Shown here: positions 1-11,690 of the stretch, in pieces
How positions within the stretch are numbered: position 1 is the stretch's first letter
How the letters are laid out: each line of letters opens with the position of its first letter
Origin: Verticillium longisporum
Lineage: Eukaryota > Ascomycota > Sordariomycetes > Glomerellales > Plectosphaerellaceae
Reading direction: 5' to 3'
DNA length: 64,000 nt
NCBI GenBank assembly: GCA_019188255.1
Contig: JAETXT010000003.1
Location: forward strand, 2,666,001-2,730,000
Program-made: the position numbers and the translations under genes
The notes under the pieces: model-generated
Seen by the model: the letters and a program-made list of their open reading frames with translations, nothing else
Database searches by the model: none
Told to the model about the DNA's origin: nothing

Positions 1-100
1 AGAAAGCATCAGCTCTGCCCAGGTTGGCAGCGTCGGCCAACCCCACAACAGTACCACCACGACCATACGAACATCAGCCACAAACAACTGCTCCCCAAGC

Positions 101-219
101 ACATACGACCATACCTACTGGAAAGCTCGGGATCCCGTCCGCTCTCCCTTTGATAAACCAGTAAGGGCCAGATCAGTAGTCGGGTGGGTGACCACCGGCG
201 AATCCCTGGTGTTGTATGT
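101..219 (+). rRNA. 5S ribosomal RNA gene (dispersed copy)
   Basis: The stretch carries the conserved fungal 5S landmarks in the right order: the opening ACATACGACCATA, the internal CCCGTCCGCTCTCC, the GGGTGGGTGACCACC block and the closing GAATCCC...GTTGTATGT. The first and last nine bases pair as helix I with a single G·U. Total length is about 119 nt, the normal size. It is followed at once by a T run (219–222) and a second one (226–230), as expected for RNA polymerase III termination. No 18S/5.8S/28S lies nearby, which fits filamentous ascomycetes, where 5S genes are scattered. A few bases differ from the sequences I remember, so a decayed copy is possible, but the stem is intact. Confidence 0.9.
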
Positions 220-230
220 TTTGCATTTTT
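219..230 (+). terminator. RNA polymerase III T-run terminator of the 5S gene
   Basis: Two T runs (TTTT at 219–222 and TTTTT at 226–230) directly follow the 3' helix I strand of the 5S gene. This is the standard pol III stop signal. Confidence 0.7.
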
Positions 231-574
231 GACGGACGCGCATCTCGCTCGGTTGGGTCGAGTGACGCGGCACTAAGCGGCTCCGTGGTGGAGACGAATA
301 TAACGAACGTTGTATTCAGTCTTGCTTGCTGCGCGCCCTCGCCGTTGTCTGTCCATGAACAAGGTTCAGTCAAGTTTAACCATTCTCAAGGCGACCCTTC
401 CGCTCCATTATCATATTACACTATTCATGACCGCAGTCTTGCCAAAATGGTTCCGAAGAGGCGTAATCGATTCGGCCCGTGAAATGGCGTGTAACGTTGC
501 CCCTCCCCAAACTCTCGACCGTGACGCGTGGCGCTTCCCATTGTCCGTCCATCCTCTCCACACGGCAGCGACTT
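231..574. other. Spacer, nothing supported
   Basis: Spacer between the 5S gene and the 3' end of the leftward hydrolase gene. It contains only overlapping short open frames without recognisable protein features. It may include the 3' UTR of the hydrolase gene. Confidence 0.5.
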
Positions 575-1494
575 TCATGTCGCCCGAAAGTGCTTTCTGA
601 ACCACGCGATACACTGATCCTCGGCCTCCTCGCCCGGTCCATCCACCTTCTCGTCCTTTGGAAACGAAGCTCGCAGCGCGAACCCGTGAGTCGATCCGTC
701 ATACACTATAATCTCGCCATTTCTGGCTTCGATGACCGGCCGCACCCGCTCGGCCTTGGCCCTCGGGATCTGGTTGTCCTCGCTGCCAACGGCAATGGAC
801 AGCGGCACGACCAGCTTCTCGAGGTCGCCGGGCAGGACCACGAAGCTGGGGTGGCCGGTAAAGGCGGCGTCGATGAGGGGCTGGTCGTGGCGCCCGTCGC
901 CGCCGCCGCCGGCGGTGGGGCCTTGGGCGAGGAGCACGGTGTGCTTGCCGCCCCAGCAGAAGCCGACGGCGCCGAGGGGCAGGGCGGGCTCGTCGGCGCG
1001 GACGGCGGCGAAGAAGGTCTTGACGCGCGGGTGGGTGATGCCGAAGCGGTTGCGGTAGAAGAAGGGGACGACGGCCAGGAGAGCCGAGACGAGGTTGTAG
1101 CTGGGCCAACGGTCAGCACGTGTGTTGCTTGGTGACGAGGCAAGGCAGGAGATGATGGCATGTCGGCAAGACCGGGGACTTACGCTTTGGAGAAAAGGTT
1201 GGCGTCGCCGAAAATGGTACGCATGTTGGCGAGCATGGACACGGGCGCGGCGTGGCCGTCCATGAAGTCGGGGAGGTACACCTTGTAACCGCCCTTGTCG
1301 GCATATCTGTCGGCGATGAGGCGGGCGTTGGGGAACTCCCAGCCAAAGACATCGGGAATGACGACGATGATGCCCTTGGCCGGTTGCTGGTTTTGAGGCT
1401 CGGTCATGTACATGTCGAGACCGTGGAGAGTCGTGACTCGCCCCCGTGGAATGCCCTTGTGCAGGGCGCCGCTGAAGCAATCGGGACAAGACAT
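575..1494 (-). CDS. Dienelactone hydrolase family protein (carboxymethylenebutenolidase-like)
   Basis: Two exons on the minus strand: 1494–1184 and 1100–575, with an 83-nt intron (1183–1101) opened by GTAAGT and closed by CCCAG; the spliced protein is 278 aa. It opens with MSCPDCFSGALHKG, typical of fungal members of this alpha/beta-hydrolase family. The Cys-Asp-His triad is visible: Cys in GFCWGG, Asp in GSEDNQIP and His in STHGFA. The family hydrolyses dienelactones in aromatic-ring degradation (beta-ketoadipate type routes), but many fungal paralogues act on unknown esters or lactones. No signal peptide is seen, so it should be cytosolic. The start is the first ATG of the conserved N-terminus. 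The reading frame is intact. Exact substrate cannot be told from sequence. Confidence 0.9.
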
Positions 1495-3652
1495 GGTGTT
1501 GCAGACGAAAGCTCAGACTCTTGTACTGCGGCTGATCAACAGGTTCAATTGGGGAGACGGTCACACGGCGATTCGAAGTCGACGAGGTCGAGGATTAATC
1601 TTGACGATGCGATCGGTTCAATTGCTTGGCTGAGGGCGGGGATGAAATGACGACCAGCAGCCATCCTCAGCAGCACGCGAGATGAAGCAGCTCGGGAAAC
1701 AGGGCATGGCGTTCGGAGGCACGAAAAAAGTGAGCGTCTGACTGGGTCTACCTGGGAGCTGAAGGGCTGAATCCATGACGCTAGGAAGAATTTGGCGATG
1801 TCTCTGCGTGTTCGCCGGACTCGAACAGCAGGCAAGTGCGGGTAGGTGAGCAATTGACAGATGTACCAATGTTCAGTCTTCTCGAGGCGAGATACGGCGT
1901 GAGTGTAGTTGTCCAGGCTGTGGAAGCATTCGGGGAGGGTTGATGATCACAGCCTTCCTACGGCGAGTCGAATTGGCACACCGACCAACTCACTCCAGGC
2001 AGCTGCTCCAGCCCCAGTCGATATGCGGTGAAGACCAGTGGCTGGTGCTTATCAGTATCGTGGCTGGTGGAGCAATTTTGGATTAGACTGACAACCGGAG
2101 TGGAGGCCCAAGTGTTATCCCGAGTCCGCTCCAAGATCCTGTCCTGCCCCCACCCGACTACAGCCTTCTTTTGACTCCTGATGAACAACCGAAGACGGCT
2201 CGAGCCGCCCTGCCATCTTCGCCATCTGGCCTTGTTCAACAATCGCTGTCCATCGCATGGCCGGACAGATCGAACGAAGCAAGTTTTCGTGCAAGCACTT
2301 TGCTTTTATCCGGCACCGGCGTTTAGGAAACATTCCGGGAGCAAGCACCTGCCACGACCAGGTACTCGTCTTGACAACCCCACGGTGTCCCCGACGGAGA
2401 CGGCATAATCTGAATTCGGTCGACTCAGTAACAGATCGCTCGTGAACCCACCAAGATGGCCGAGGCCAACGCCCGTCCGTGCCGCCTGCGCCCGCGGGTC
2501 TGCAAAGACCGAGAACCGCCTTGCCGAAAAGCATTCTCTGGTATGAGGCTTACGCCAAGCCGAGCCCACAGGGCTGATATTCGCTCGGCAGAGATAGAGC
2601 CTCGATCGATTCAACAAGCTCCCTGCCACTCATTGTGCGCCCTCAGATAAGCATATGCAGTCCAGAGGCGCCTAGTCAGCAACGTCGTGTTGTAGAGTCG
2701 AATAACGGCCTCAAACTCGACGAGTGTCGATGACCGAAAGCTCCTGACAGCACGCCATGGCACCCAGTCCATCAACATCTAACGATGACGGATTGTACCA
2801 TTCCATCATGAGCCACCCACCTGCTGGGTGGGTTCGATGGGTCATCCCGAGCTCCGAACCCACCGGAGCCTCATTCATGCAGCCCACTCCGGCCCTCACC
2901 CCCTGCCCATCAATGAGCTCGCCTAGGCACCACCGGAGGCGCAATCCTGGTCAATCCGTCCCGTTTGACATGAAATCTCGCAAGCGTGGGATGGGCTCCC
3001 GCCATCAAAGTCCTCTGCTCTGGTCTGGGCGTCTTTGGGCCTAAAGTTCCAGGGTCCCCCTGCTGCAAAACGTGTCCGAAGTCGTGCTCCTATGTTGTTG
3101 TCTTTTTCATTGTGCCAACGGAGCGGGGACTCTTCTCCGCCATCAAACTCCCTTTTCTTTTCGCCGTCGCAATGTTGAGTGCGACTCATTCATGCCTCCA
3201 GGATCGGCTCCCCTGAGCCAACTTTGCCGTGCCCACCCCCCATCACGGCAAACACGCCTACCCCGATCACACACAACGCTCTGCTTTCCCGCTGTTACTG
3301 ATACCCACGAATGCCGTCCTGAACCCCGCGGATACTTCCGTGGAACACCGTGGTGAATCACTGTGGTTGATAATTGTACACTCAAAGCCACCTTGATCAA
3401 CTATTCACCTCACGGCATTGATGGGGCAGACACGCTGATCATTACAAAGATTACCTTGCCCGGTTTTCCCCCCTCTCTTTGACTTGAACTCATAGGAGAA
3501 GTCAAAAGCAGCTCTATACTAAGGCCCCTGAGCTATACCAAACCGCTCTCGCCTGAGAAGTTTCTGGGACCTGATTATTCGACTACAATCATCTGCCGAG
3601 GAGAAAGAACACGCCACGACCGAACATCTCAAGGTGTCATAAACCCTCCGCC
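1495..3652. other. 2.2 kb spacer between divergent genes
   Basis: Promoter region shared by the leftward hydrolase gene and the rightward ABC transporter gene. Short open frames occur on both strands but none shows domains, signal peptides or a plausible exon structure. CT-rich stretches around 3460–3640 suit a 5' leader of the transporter. Confidence 0.5.
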
Positions 3653-6600
3653 ATGGGGACCTACTCCGAGGAGCCATCTGCGAAGACGCATATCGGCTCG
3701 TCTCGACACTCATCTTCGACACAAGTCTCACAAACACATGATCAAGTCGAAGCACTAGCCCGCCGTGTCACGGCTCAGTCGGCCAGACTCGACCATGGAA
3801 CAGCAAACAGCGCCCTCAACCCTGTCAAGGGTAGCAATTTGGATCCCTTCTCAGCGGACTTCGACAGAGCCATCTGGACCCAGGCCTACATACGCGAATT
3901 TGAGGCCGACCCTGACATGGCGCCCCCACGCAAGGCTGGCGTGGCGTTCCGTAACTTGGGCGTCTTTGGCCACACCTCGGGTGACCAGTACCAGCAGAGC
4001 ACCGGCAATATCCTTCTCAGCCTGACCTCGACTCTGGCCGGGAAGGTCACTGGTCGTGCAGCTACTCGTGTAGACATCTTGCAAGGGTTTGACGGCATCG
4101 TTGATCCCAAGGAGATGCTACTTGTTCTAGGGCCCCCAGGCTCAGGATGCTCGACCTTTCTCAAAACCTTGTCAGGGCGTACCGAGGGACTCAACATCAC
4201 AGAGGACTCATACATCAACTTTACAGGTACTTCATCCTAGCCCCCCCCCTTCCGGCTGGATAACCACTAATATGAACCAGGCATCGACCCAAGCCACATG
4301 CACAATTGGTTCCGGGGCGATGTGCTCTACAACGCCGAGGTTGACGTTCACCTTGCGCCCCTCTCCGTTGGCGACACTCTCGAATTCGCAGCGCGCGCTC
4401 GCGTTCCTGCCAAGATCCCCGGTGGCTTCAGCAAGAATAAGTACGCCCGTATCATGCGCGACGTCGTCATGGCCACTTTTGGCATTTCCCACACCATTGA
4501 CACAAAGGTCGGCGACGATATCGTTCGAGGTGTTTCTGGAGGCGAGCGCAAGCGCGTCAGCATCGCAGAGGCATCCCTCACGGGTGCCAAGTTTCAATGC
4601 TGGGACAACAGCACCCGCGGCTTAGACAGCGGCAATGCCATCTCCTTCTGCAAGACCCTGCGCGTTCAGGCAGACATTATGAATGTGGCTGCTGTTGTTG
4701 CCATCTATCAGGCGCCCCAGGCGGCCTACGAGGTGAGTCCAAGGTCTTCAGTCTGGAAGAGCGATGTGAGCTGACAGTCCAGACCTTTGATAAAGTCACC
4801 GTGCTGTACGAGGGCTGTCAAATCTACTTTGGCCGTACTGAAAAGGCGAAACACTACTTTGAGCAACTGGGCTTCGAATGTAAGTCGCGCTTGATTGTCT
4901 GACCAATTTTACTTATCTGCTGACACTCTCTTCAACTGAAGGCCCTGACAGGCAGACCACCGCCGATTTCCTGACATCCATGACTTCGCCACAAGAACGT
5001 CGCATCAGGGCGGGATGCGAGCAAATGGTCCCAAACACTCCTGACGAGTTCGCCGCCAGGTGGCGTGATTCACAGGAACGTGCCGCTCTCATGACTGAGC
5101 TCGACCAGTACGACGCCGCACACCCTCAACAACAGCGTATGGATGAGTTCACGCTCAGCCGAAAGGTCGAGCGCAGTTCAGCGCAACGGCTCAAGTCGCC
5201 CTACACGATCCCATATTTCGACCAGGTCAGGCTCTGTATCTGGCGTGGATGGAAGCGTCTTGTTGCGGATCCCGGATTCACCGTGGCACAGCTCAGCTTC
5301 AACTTGATCATGGGCCTCGTCTTGGGCAGTGCATTCTACAACCTCTCCGGTGATACAAGCAGTTTCTATCCCCGCGGCGCTGTTGTCTTTTTCGCACTTT
5401 TGTTCAATGCTTTTGCCAGCGAGCTTGAGGTAGGTTGCATCCGCGATCCACGTATATCTGGGAATTCCGAGGTGGCAACTGACTGACCCCTCCAGGTCCT
5501 CACCTTGTACATCCAGAGACCTGTTGTCGAGAAGCACAACCGATATGCTTTCTATCATCAGTCTGCCGAAGCAATTTCGAGTTACGTACTTGAACTTCCC
5601 TACAAGATGACTAATGCTATCATGTTCAATACGATCGTCTATTTCCTCGCCAATCTCCGCCGCGAACCAGGAGCATTCTTCTTCTTCGTTTTCACTGTAT
5701 TCCTCATTCTCCTCATCATGTCGGGCGTGTACCGTACCATGGCCTCAATCGCACGCACATCCGACCAGGCGTTAGTGCCAGTTGCTCTCATCACCATGGG
5801 CGTCATGGTCTACACTGGTTTCACAATCCCTGTAGACTATATGCCCGGCTGGTCGAGGTGGATGAACTACATCAACCCTCTTGCCTACGGCTTTGAGGCT
5901 CTCCTGGCGAATGAATACCACGGACGCGAGTTTCCTTGTGCAAGCATCGCGCCTGCTGGTCCCGGCTACGATGATCTTCCCCTGGCTAACCGAACCTGCA
6001 CTGTCGTTGGCGCAGTTCCCGGTGATTCCATGGTCTCCGGCGACCGCTATATTGCGATCAGCTTCGGATACTACAATGCCCACAAGTGGAGGTACATCGC
6101 TTGAATCCATGCTATGCGAATGAATACTGATATCATACAGGAACATCGGTATTCTTTTCGGCTTCTTGATCTTCTTCTTTTGCACCTATATCTTCGCTGC
6201 TGAGTACGCCAAGCCTCCTGTCAACAAGGGTGAGGTTCTTTTGTATCGTCGGGGCAAAATCCCTGCATTGTCCAAGAAACTCGGGCAGAAGGACGAAGAG
6301 AGCCAAACGCCTTCGCGGCCCATCACTGAAAAGCCCACGGCTGAGGTGAAAAACGACAAGCTAGAGAAGGAGAAGAGGCCCAGCCCCAGCACTTGCGGAA
6401 AGCCCATTTTCCATTGGGAAGATGTCTGCTATGATGTCAAGATCAAAGGCAATGACCGTCGCATTCTTGACCACGTCGACGGATGGGTGCAGCCTGGCGT
6501 GGTCACCGCCCTGATGGTACGTCGATCGTGCCCACAGTTGTGAATGTTACTGACAACCCACAGGGCTCGTCTGGAGCAGGAAAGACCACCCTTCTAGATG

Positions 6601-8479
6601 CCCTCGCCACTCGTGTCACGATGGGTGTGCTCACTGGCGACACTCTTGTCAACGGAAAACCGACGGACATGTCCTTCCCTCACCGCGTAGGCTACGTTCA
6701 GCAGCAGGACCTTCACATGAACACTATGACCGTGAGAGAAGCTCTGGAGTTCAGTGCAATCTTGCGTCAGAGCGCTGAGATTCCTCGCGCCGAGAAACTT
6801 GCGTACGTCGACGAAGTGATTAAGACCCTGGAGATGGAGGCCTTTGTCGATGCTGTCATTGGTGTACCAGGTGAGGGCCTGAACGTGGAACAGCGCAAGC
6901 GGTTGACAATCGGCGTCGAGTTAGCTGCCCGTCCTCAGCTGCTTGTCTTCCTTGACGAACCGACCTCCGGTCTCGACTCTCAGACATCTTGGGCCATCTG
7001 CGACCTCATTGAACGACTGGCCAAGAGTGGCCAGGCTGTCCTCTGCACCATCCACCAGCCGTCTGCCATGCTCTTCTCGCGCTTTGACAGACTTCTTCTA
7101 CTGCAGCCAGGCGGAAGGACTGTCTACTTCGGAGGTAATGCTCGTTGCCCTTTCGTCTTTCGGGCTGCATACTGACATCTTTCAGACATTGGTGCTGGCT
7201 CCCGTACGATGATTGAATACCTCGAGAGAAATGGCGCGCCGCCTTGCCCTCCAGCCGAGAACCCGGCGGAGTGGATGCTGAAGGTCACGCTTCCTTCGAC
7301 TGACGGGCCCGATTGGTTTAGCATCTGGCGCAACTCCCTGAGTATCGCGAGACCAAGGCTGAGCTGCAGCGTCTGCGAGACGGAAACACCCCGGTCGAGC
7401 GCAGCGCTGCGCAAGATTTGGCCTCGCAACACAACGAATTCGTCGCCTCGTTCTGGACCCAGTTCCGCGAGGTCCTGCTCCGCGTGTTTAAGCATTTCTG
7501 GAGGTCGCCATCTTACCTGTGGTCGAAGATTGCTGTCACTGGTCTCCTTGTAAGTGACTCGAACACACTCAAACTGTAAATGCCTGCTAACGCGTCCAAG
7601 GCTCTCTATATCGGATTCAGCTTCACATCCAGCAATAGTCTTCAAGGCCTCCAGAATCAGCTTTACGCGTTCTTCATGGCTTTCCTCATTTTTAACCCCT
7701 TCAACAAGCAGATCATGCCCATGTTTGTACCGCAGCGTGCACTCTACGAAGTTCGCGAGCGCCCTTCCAAAATCTACCGCTGGTCTGCCTTCCTGCTCTC
7801 CAATGTTGTCGTCGAGTTCGTTTGGAACACCGCTGCCGCTGTTCTTTTCTTTTTCTGCTGGTATTATCCCGCTCGCTTCTTCAAAAACACCACCTCAGAC
7901 GACGTTACAATCCGCGGCTTCACCACGTTCCTCTTCATTTGGCAGCTCTTCCTCTGGATCTCGACCGTTTCGCAGTTCGTCATCGCTGCCATTGAGCACG
8001 CTGACCTGGCTAGCGTGCCCGCAGCGCTCATCTGTATCATGGCCCTCTGCTTTTGCGGCATCGGCACCGTGCGCTCGACCCTCCCTGCGATCTGGGCCGA
8101 TTTCATGTACCGCGTCAGCCCCATGACCTACCTCGCCAGCGGCGCGCTGTCCACCGCTCTCCACGGATCCGAGGTTGTCTGTAGGCCCGAAGAGGTTGTG
8201 CGTATCCCTGCCCAGGCGGCCATGAGCTGCGCCGAGTTCCTGGAACCATACAGTCAGAGATTCAGTGGATACCTCGTTGATGTCAGCGACGACGGCATGT
8301 GCGGATGGTGCCCGATGAGCACGACCGACGACTACCTTGCCACCTTCGAGATCAGCTTCGGCGACCGGTGGAGGAACTTTGGCATTGGGTGGGTGTTCAT
8401 TCTCTTCAACATTGCGGCGGCCTGCGGCCTGTACTGGCTGTTCCGCGTGCCCCGGGGTCAGGGTATCAAGAGGAAGTAA
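3653..8479 (+). CDS. PDR-type (ABCG) full-size ABC transporter, frame broken once
   Basis: Nine exons: 3653–4226, 4281–4732, 4783–4879, 4942–5429, 5496–6091, 6141–6516, 6564–7134, 7186–7549, 7601–8479; all introns 47–65 nt with GT–AG ends. The layout is NBD1–TMD1–NBD2–TMD2, about 1,465 aa, the usual PDR/CDR1 size. NBD1 shows the degenerate Walker [10 protein letters not shown], signature VSGGERKR and [14 protein letters not shown]2 shows Walker [10 protein letters not shown], degenerate signature NVEQRKR and [10 protein letters not shown]. This asymmetry is normal for fungal PDR pumps, which export drugs, plant toxins or lipids at the plasma membrane. In exon 8 the frame shifts by −1 at the CCC run 7336–7338: upstream reads ...FSIWRNS, and [16 protein letters not shown] follows only in the next frame. 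With one more base all exon phases add up. So this is either a sequencing error or a recently disabled pump. Confidence 0.9.
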
Positions 8480-9713
8480 AGTAGGTGTCCGCGAGGGGAT
8501 GAAAGATGCAGAAATGGCTCTTTGAGACTTCAGACGGTAATAGAGATACATATCTGGGATGCTAATGGGTTGGATTTTTTTTTGAAGTAATCTAGAAGGG
8601 GCTGCTTATCCTTTGTTTCATTTCCTTCATCGCGGGCCTGTTAGTAGGAGACTTTAAGAAGCTATCGGAGGAGATCATGCCTCCTACATGCACCAATATC
8701 ATTTCGTTCTACTCAACCAAGATGACTCGAGCCGTTTGATTCGTCTTATCTTACGACTTATTTGAAGGCGAGATTACTTGCATTTACTGACGACTTTCTT
8801 CGATCCGGTATTTTGTCCCATGGCTACCACGGTCTGTCTACTTCGCGCACAGTACATGGATAGGTTCACTGACCTTGATCCTCAGGCTACACCCCAAACA
8901 TTTACACGTCCCCGACTCGCCACCAGCCTTCACCCATAACATGGTGTACCTCAGGCAGAACGACCCGTGGACGACCCATAAGCGAGCTTGGCACGTGCGC
9001 TACGTGGGTAGATATAAATCTCATGATGCCACTGAAGATGCCGCCCCTTTGGATTTCCTACATCATCACATGCGCTGCACTTTCGTGATGACCCAGGCCA
9101 TCCATTCCCCATCTTCACTCCTGCATAGTTTCTCATCCACTTGACCCCTTCCGAAAGAGCATCGTCTTCATCGTTCCCTGCTGCCGTGCTGTCGAGGAGG
9201 CCCTCTACGCGTGAGTTTTCATGTGACACCCTCTATGCTGAATAGCCCCCGCTTTCTGGGAATGTGTGGGTTTCCATTGTTTGCTGACGATTTTTCTGAA
9301 AGTCAACGACTGATGCTTTAGATTGAGGTGCATAACGACTCGATTGCTCCCCTCGCCCGTCTTCGTGTCCATTTACCGTGGTCCCGAAGAAATTAGTCCA
9401 CAATTGCACGTTTGTAGTGACATCCGAACTGGAGATGAGGCTCAACGCCTTCCTGTGGGCTTATAGAGCCAAAGATCATGCCGAGAATGGCGATGAGACA
9501 ACAGCCATCGACGGCCGTCGCGTATCCAATGCCGGCCCCCGGGTCTTTCCACGAGTGCTGAATTTGCTTCCACCTTTTCGCAAGTTCAAACCGCTTACCC
9601 ACCGTCGAGGCCGAAATAGTCGCCGCGCGCCCTTGACTATGTCTGTGATCCACGTGTCCATCGACGCGAAGCCGTATGATTGCGCGTTTGATAGGGCGAA
9701 TCCCGGTGACTAG
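8480..9713. other. Spacer and probable 5' leader of the next gene
   Basis: Contains a TATA-like GATATAAATC near 9010 and a good candidate leader intron (GTGAGT donor at 9211, TTTAG acceptor ending 9322). A frame opening at ATG 9435 runs to a TAG at 9711–9713 and is in the same phase as the long frame that follows, so part of this segment may be coding. No recognisable domain. Confidence 0.4.
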
Positions 9714-11690
9714 AAGTTGACCGGCAACTCCGAAGAACGCGATCGGCCTGAAAGACACGACGGGCAGGGAAGCCGTGATGGAGCGAAGCGCACAAACACC
9801 TCCGCCGCCCAGAAGTGTGAGGAGCCTAGTGCTGCTACTGGAAACAGCCCTCGTACCCACAAGACCAGCGAAGGATCTGCTGCCCTCACAAACCTTGAAG
9901 TCGTTCACCCTGACGAATTACACCGAGCGGACGACGGCCAGACACAGACCCGTAGCCGCAAGGCCTCGGACGAGGACACCCTCAAGCTTCACGATCGAGT
10001 CTTCTCACCCGGACAGAGCCGCTCTTCTTCATGGGAAACTTGGTTTGATAACGCTGTGCAGCGAGAGACGGACAGCGAAAACCATGCGTCGCATCATCGT
10101 GCCCGCTCAGTCTCAGTCAACTCCACCGGAACCATCATTCGGTACGGCGAGAACAACAGTCCCAAGGTTGTTGTTCACTGCTCCGAGTCCACTGATGCCA
10201 CCCTGAAATTACCTCGCTCTCTCGAGAATGATTGTGTCGGTCCCTCTTCCCAGAATGGGACGCATGGTCAGATCTCAAGCATGGAAGAGCTCATGCAGAG
10301 CCAGCTCCTCGAATCTTGCCATGAGGGGGCTGGCAGCACGACATATGAGTTTGACCTCGTCGGTGAGATTGATGTTCGCAACTGCCATGAGGCGGTCCTC
10401 AACGCCGATGAGTATCGCAGACAAGCCATCATTCAGAAGATCCATGCCGATATGGCCGATGGAGTGATCTCGCGCGTTCAGACGAGCAAAGACGACGAGC
10501 GCGTCGAGGGTGAAGATTTATTCGACGTAGTTTCTGCAGATTGGGACCTCGAGGTTGCCATCAAAAAGTCGGTCTCTGCCTATCTTGAGTCTCCCGAGGC
10601 AAATCTCGCGAGAAAAATCGAGTTCATGAACAATGAGGATGAACTCGACTTGGAAGAAGGACGATACCACCACCTGAAGAGCACCACGGGCTCTTATATC
10701 ACAGATGAGGACCACAGCCCGTCCGAATACTCAAGCCAGGGAGAAACCCAAGGACCTGAAACATTGGGAGACATGATTGAGGATAAATTCAAAGTTGGAG
10801 ACTGCGGCAGTTCTCACCAAGGTCATTTCTACGAGACTGATTTGTCTCCCATCCCCGAGTTTCCAACCCCATCACCAAGCCCTGCTCGTCCTCGTTGCCA
10901 AGGCCCAGTCAGAGCACCGCCGCGCTTCGCCTTGAACGAGGAAACTTTTCACATATGGACCGTAGACACCAAGGACCTGCACCTCGTCCCTTCTTCGCTC
11001 AAGAACCCTCTGTTGGGCCCGCCACCGATCCCTCCTCGTGGATCCTCTCGCACACTGCCAACCCCTGGTCAATCAAGCGACTTGTCTGGACTCCTACACC
11101 AGTTCCACACGTCTCCCAGCCCCGATCAACCGTCGACTCCAGTGCAGGAGCGTTCCTACTTTGACCTTGACGACTCGCCCTGCTCCGACGGCCGTTTCTT
11201 CGCAGCGTCGTCCCTCTCGCCCGCGCGCAACCTGATCAGGGGCTTGAAGACGTTCTTCCAACAGGGGACAGAGTCCACGCGCCGACCGGCTGCGGCCCCG
11301 ACTCTTCGACGTACTGTTCGCCGTTTCTTCTCCAAGCGTGGACCCGACGACGCAGGAGCCAACACTAGCCTGGCCCCGAACGAGGCCGTGGCTCATACTT
11401 GCTCTGCGGCCGACACCGATCATACCGACTACGGCACCCACTACCCCGTGCTCACTACCACACGTTCGGCTGGAGCATTTCAGGATCGGCAGCTCGCATC
11501 TTTCCCCAGCTTAGCACTTGGCCAGTCCCAGGTCGTCCAAGTATTCGAATCTCCGCTTCCGAGTCACAACTTTGAGAATGTGGCGGACCACTGCCGCGAC
11601 TCTTGGGCCTCTACGGTTCATTGTGCCGACCACCCACCCGGGACGACCTCGCGCGTTTTCGAAGAGAAAATACCTGCGGGCTGGTTCTGA
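9714..11690 (+). CDS. Hypothetical, largely disordered protein (5' end unresolved)
   Basis: A 1,977-nt open frame with no ATG until the Met of ISSMEELM, about 190 codons in. The frame is bounded upstream by TAG at 9711–9713. The same frame is open before that TAG, from ATG 9435. Two readings are possible: an intron with acceptor at GACTAG (for example a GTATCC donor at 9522, in phase), or a genuine stop with initiation further in. The protein is rich in Ser, Pro, Thr, Asp and Glu, with acidic patches (DELDLEEG), proline-rich stretches (PEFPTPSPSPARP, LGPPPIPPRGS) and a basic segment (LRRTVRRFFSKRG). No transmembrane segment or known domain was seen. This composition suggests an intrinsically disordered nuclear or signalling protein, but the function is unknown to me. 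Confidence 0.6.
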   Translation, partial: KLTGNSEERDRPERHDGQGSRDGAKRTNTSAAQKCEEPSAATGNSPRTHKTSEGSAALTNLEVVHPDELHRADDGQTQTRSRKASDEDTLKLHDRVFSPGQSRSSSWETWFDNAVQRETDSENHASHHRARSVSVNSTGTIIRYGENNSPKVVVHCSESTDATLKLPRSLENDCVGPSSQNGTHGQISSMEELMQSQLLESCHEGAGSTTYEFDLVGEIDVRNCHEAVLNADEYRRQAIIQKIHADMADGVISRVQTSKDDERVEGEDLFDVVSADWDLEVAIKKSVSAYLESPEANLARKIEFMNNEDELDLEEGRYHHLKSTTGSYITDEDHSPSEYSSQGETQGPETLGDMIEDKFKVGDCGSSHQGHFYETDLSPIPEFPTPSPSPARPRCQGPVRAPPRFALNEETFHIWTVDTKDLHLVPSSLKNPLLGPPPIPPRGSSRTLPTPGQSSDLSGLLHQFHTSPSPDQPSTPVQERSYFDLDDSPCSDGRFFAASSLSPARNLIRGLKTFFQQGTESTRRPAAAPTLRRTVRRFFSKRGPDDAGANTSLAPNEAVAHTCSAADTDHTDYGTHYPVLTTTRSAGAFQDRQLASFPSLALGQSQVVQVFESPLPSHNFENVADHCRDSWASTVHCADHPPGTTSRVFEEKIPAGWF

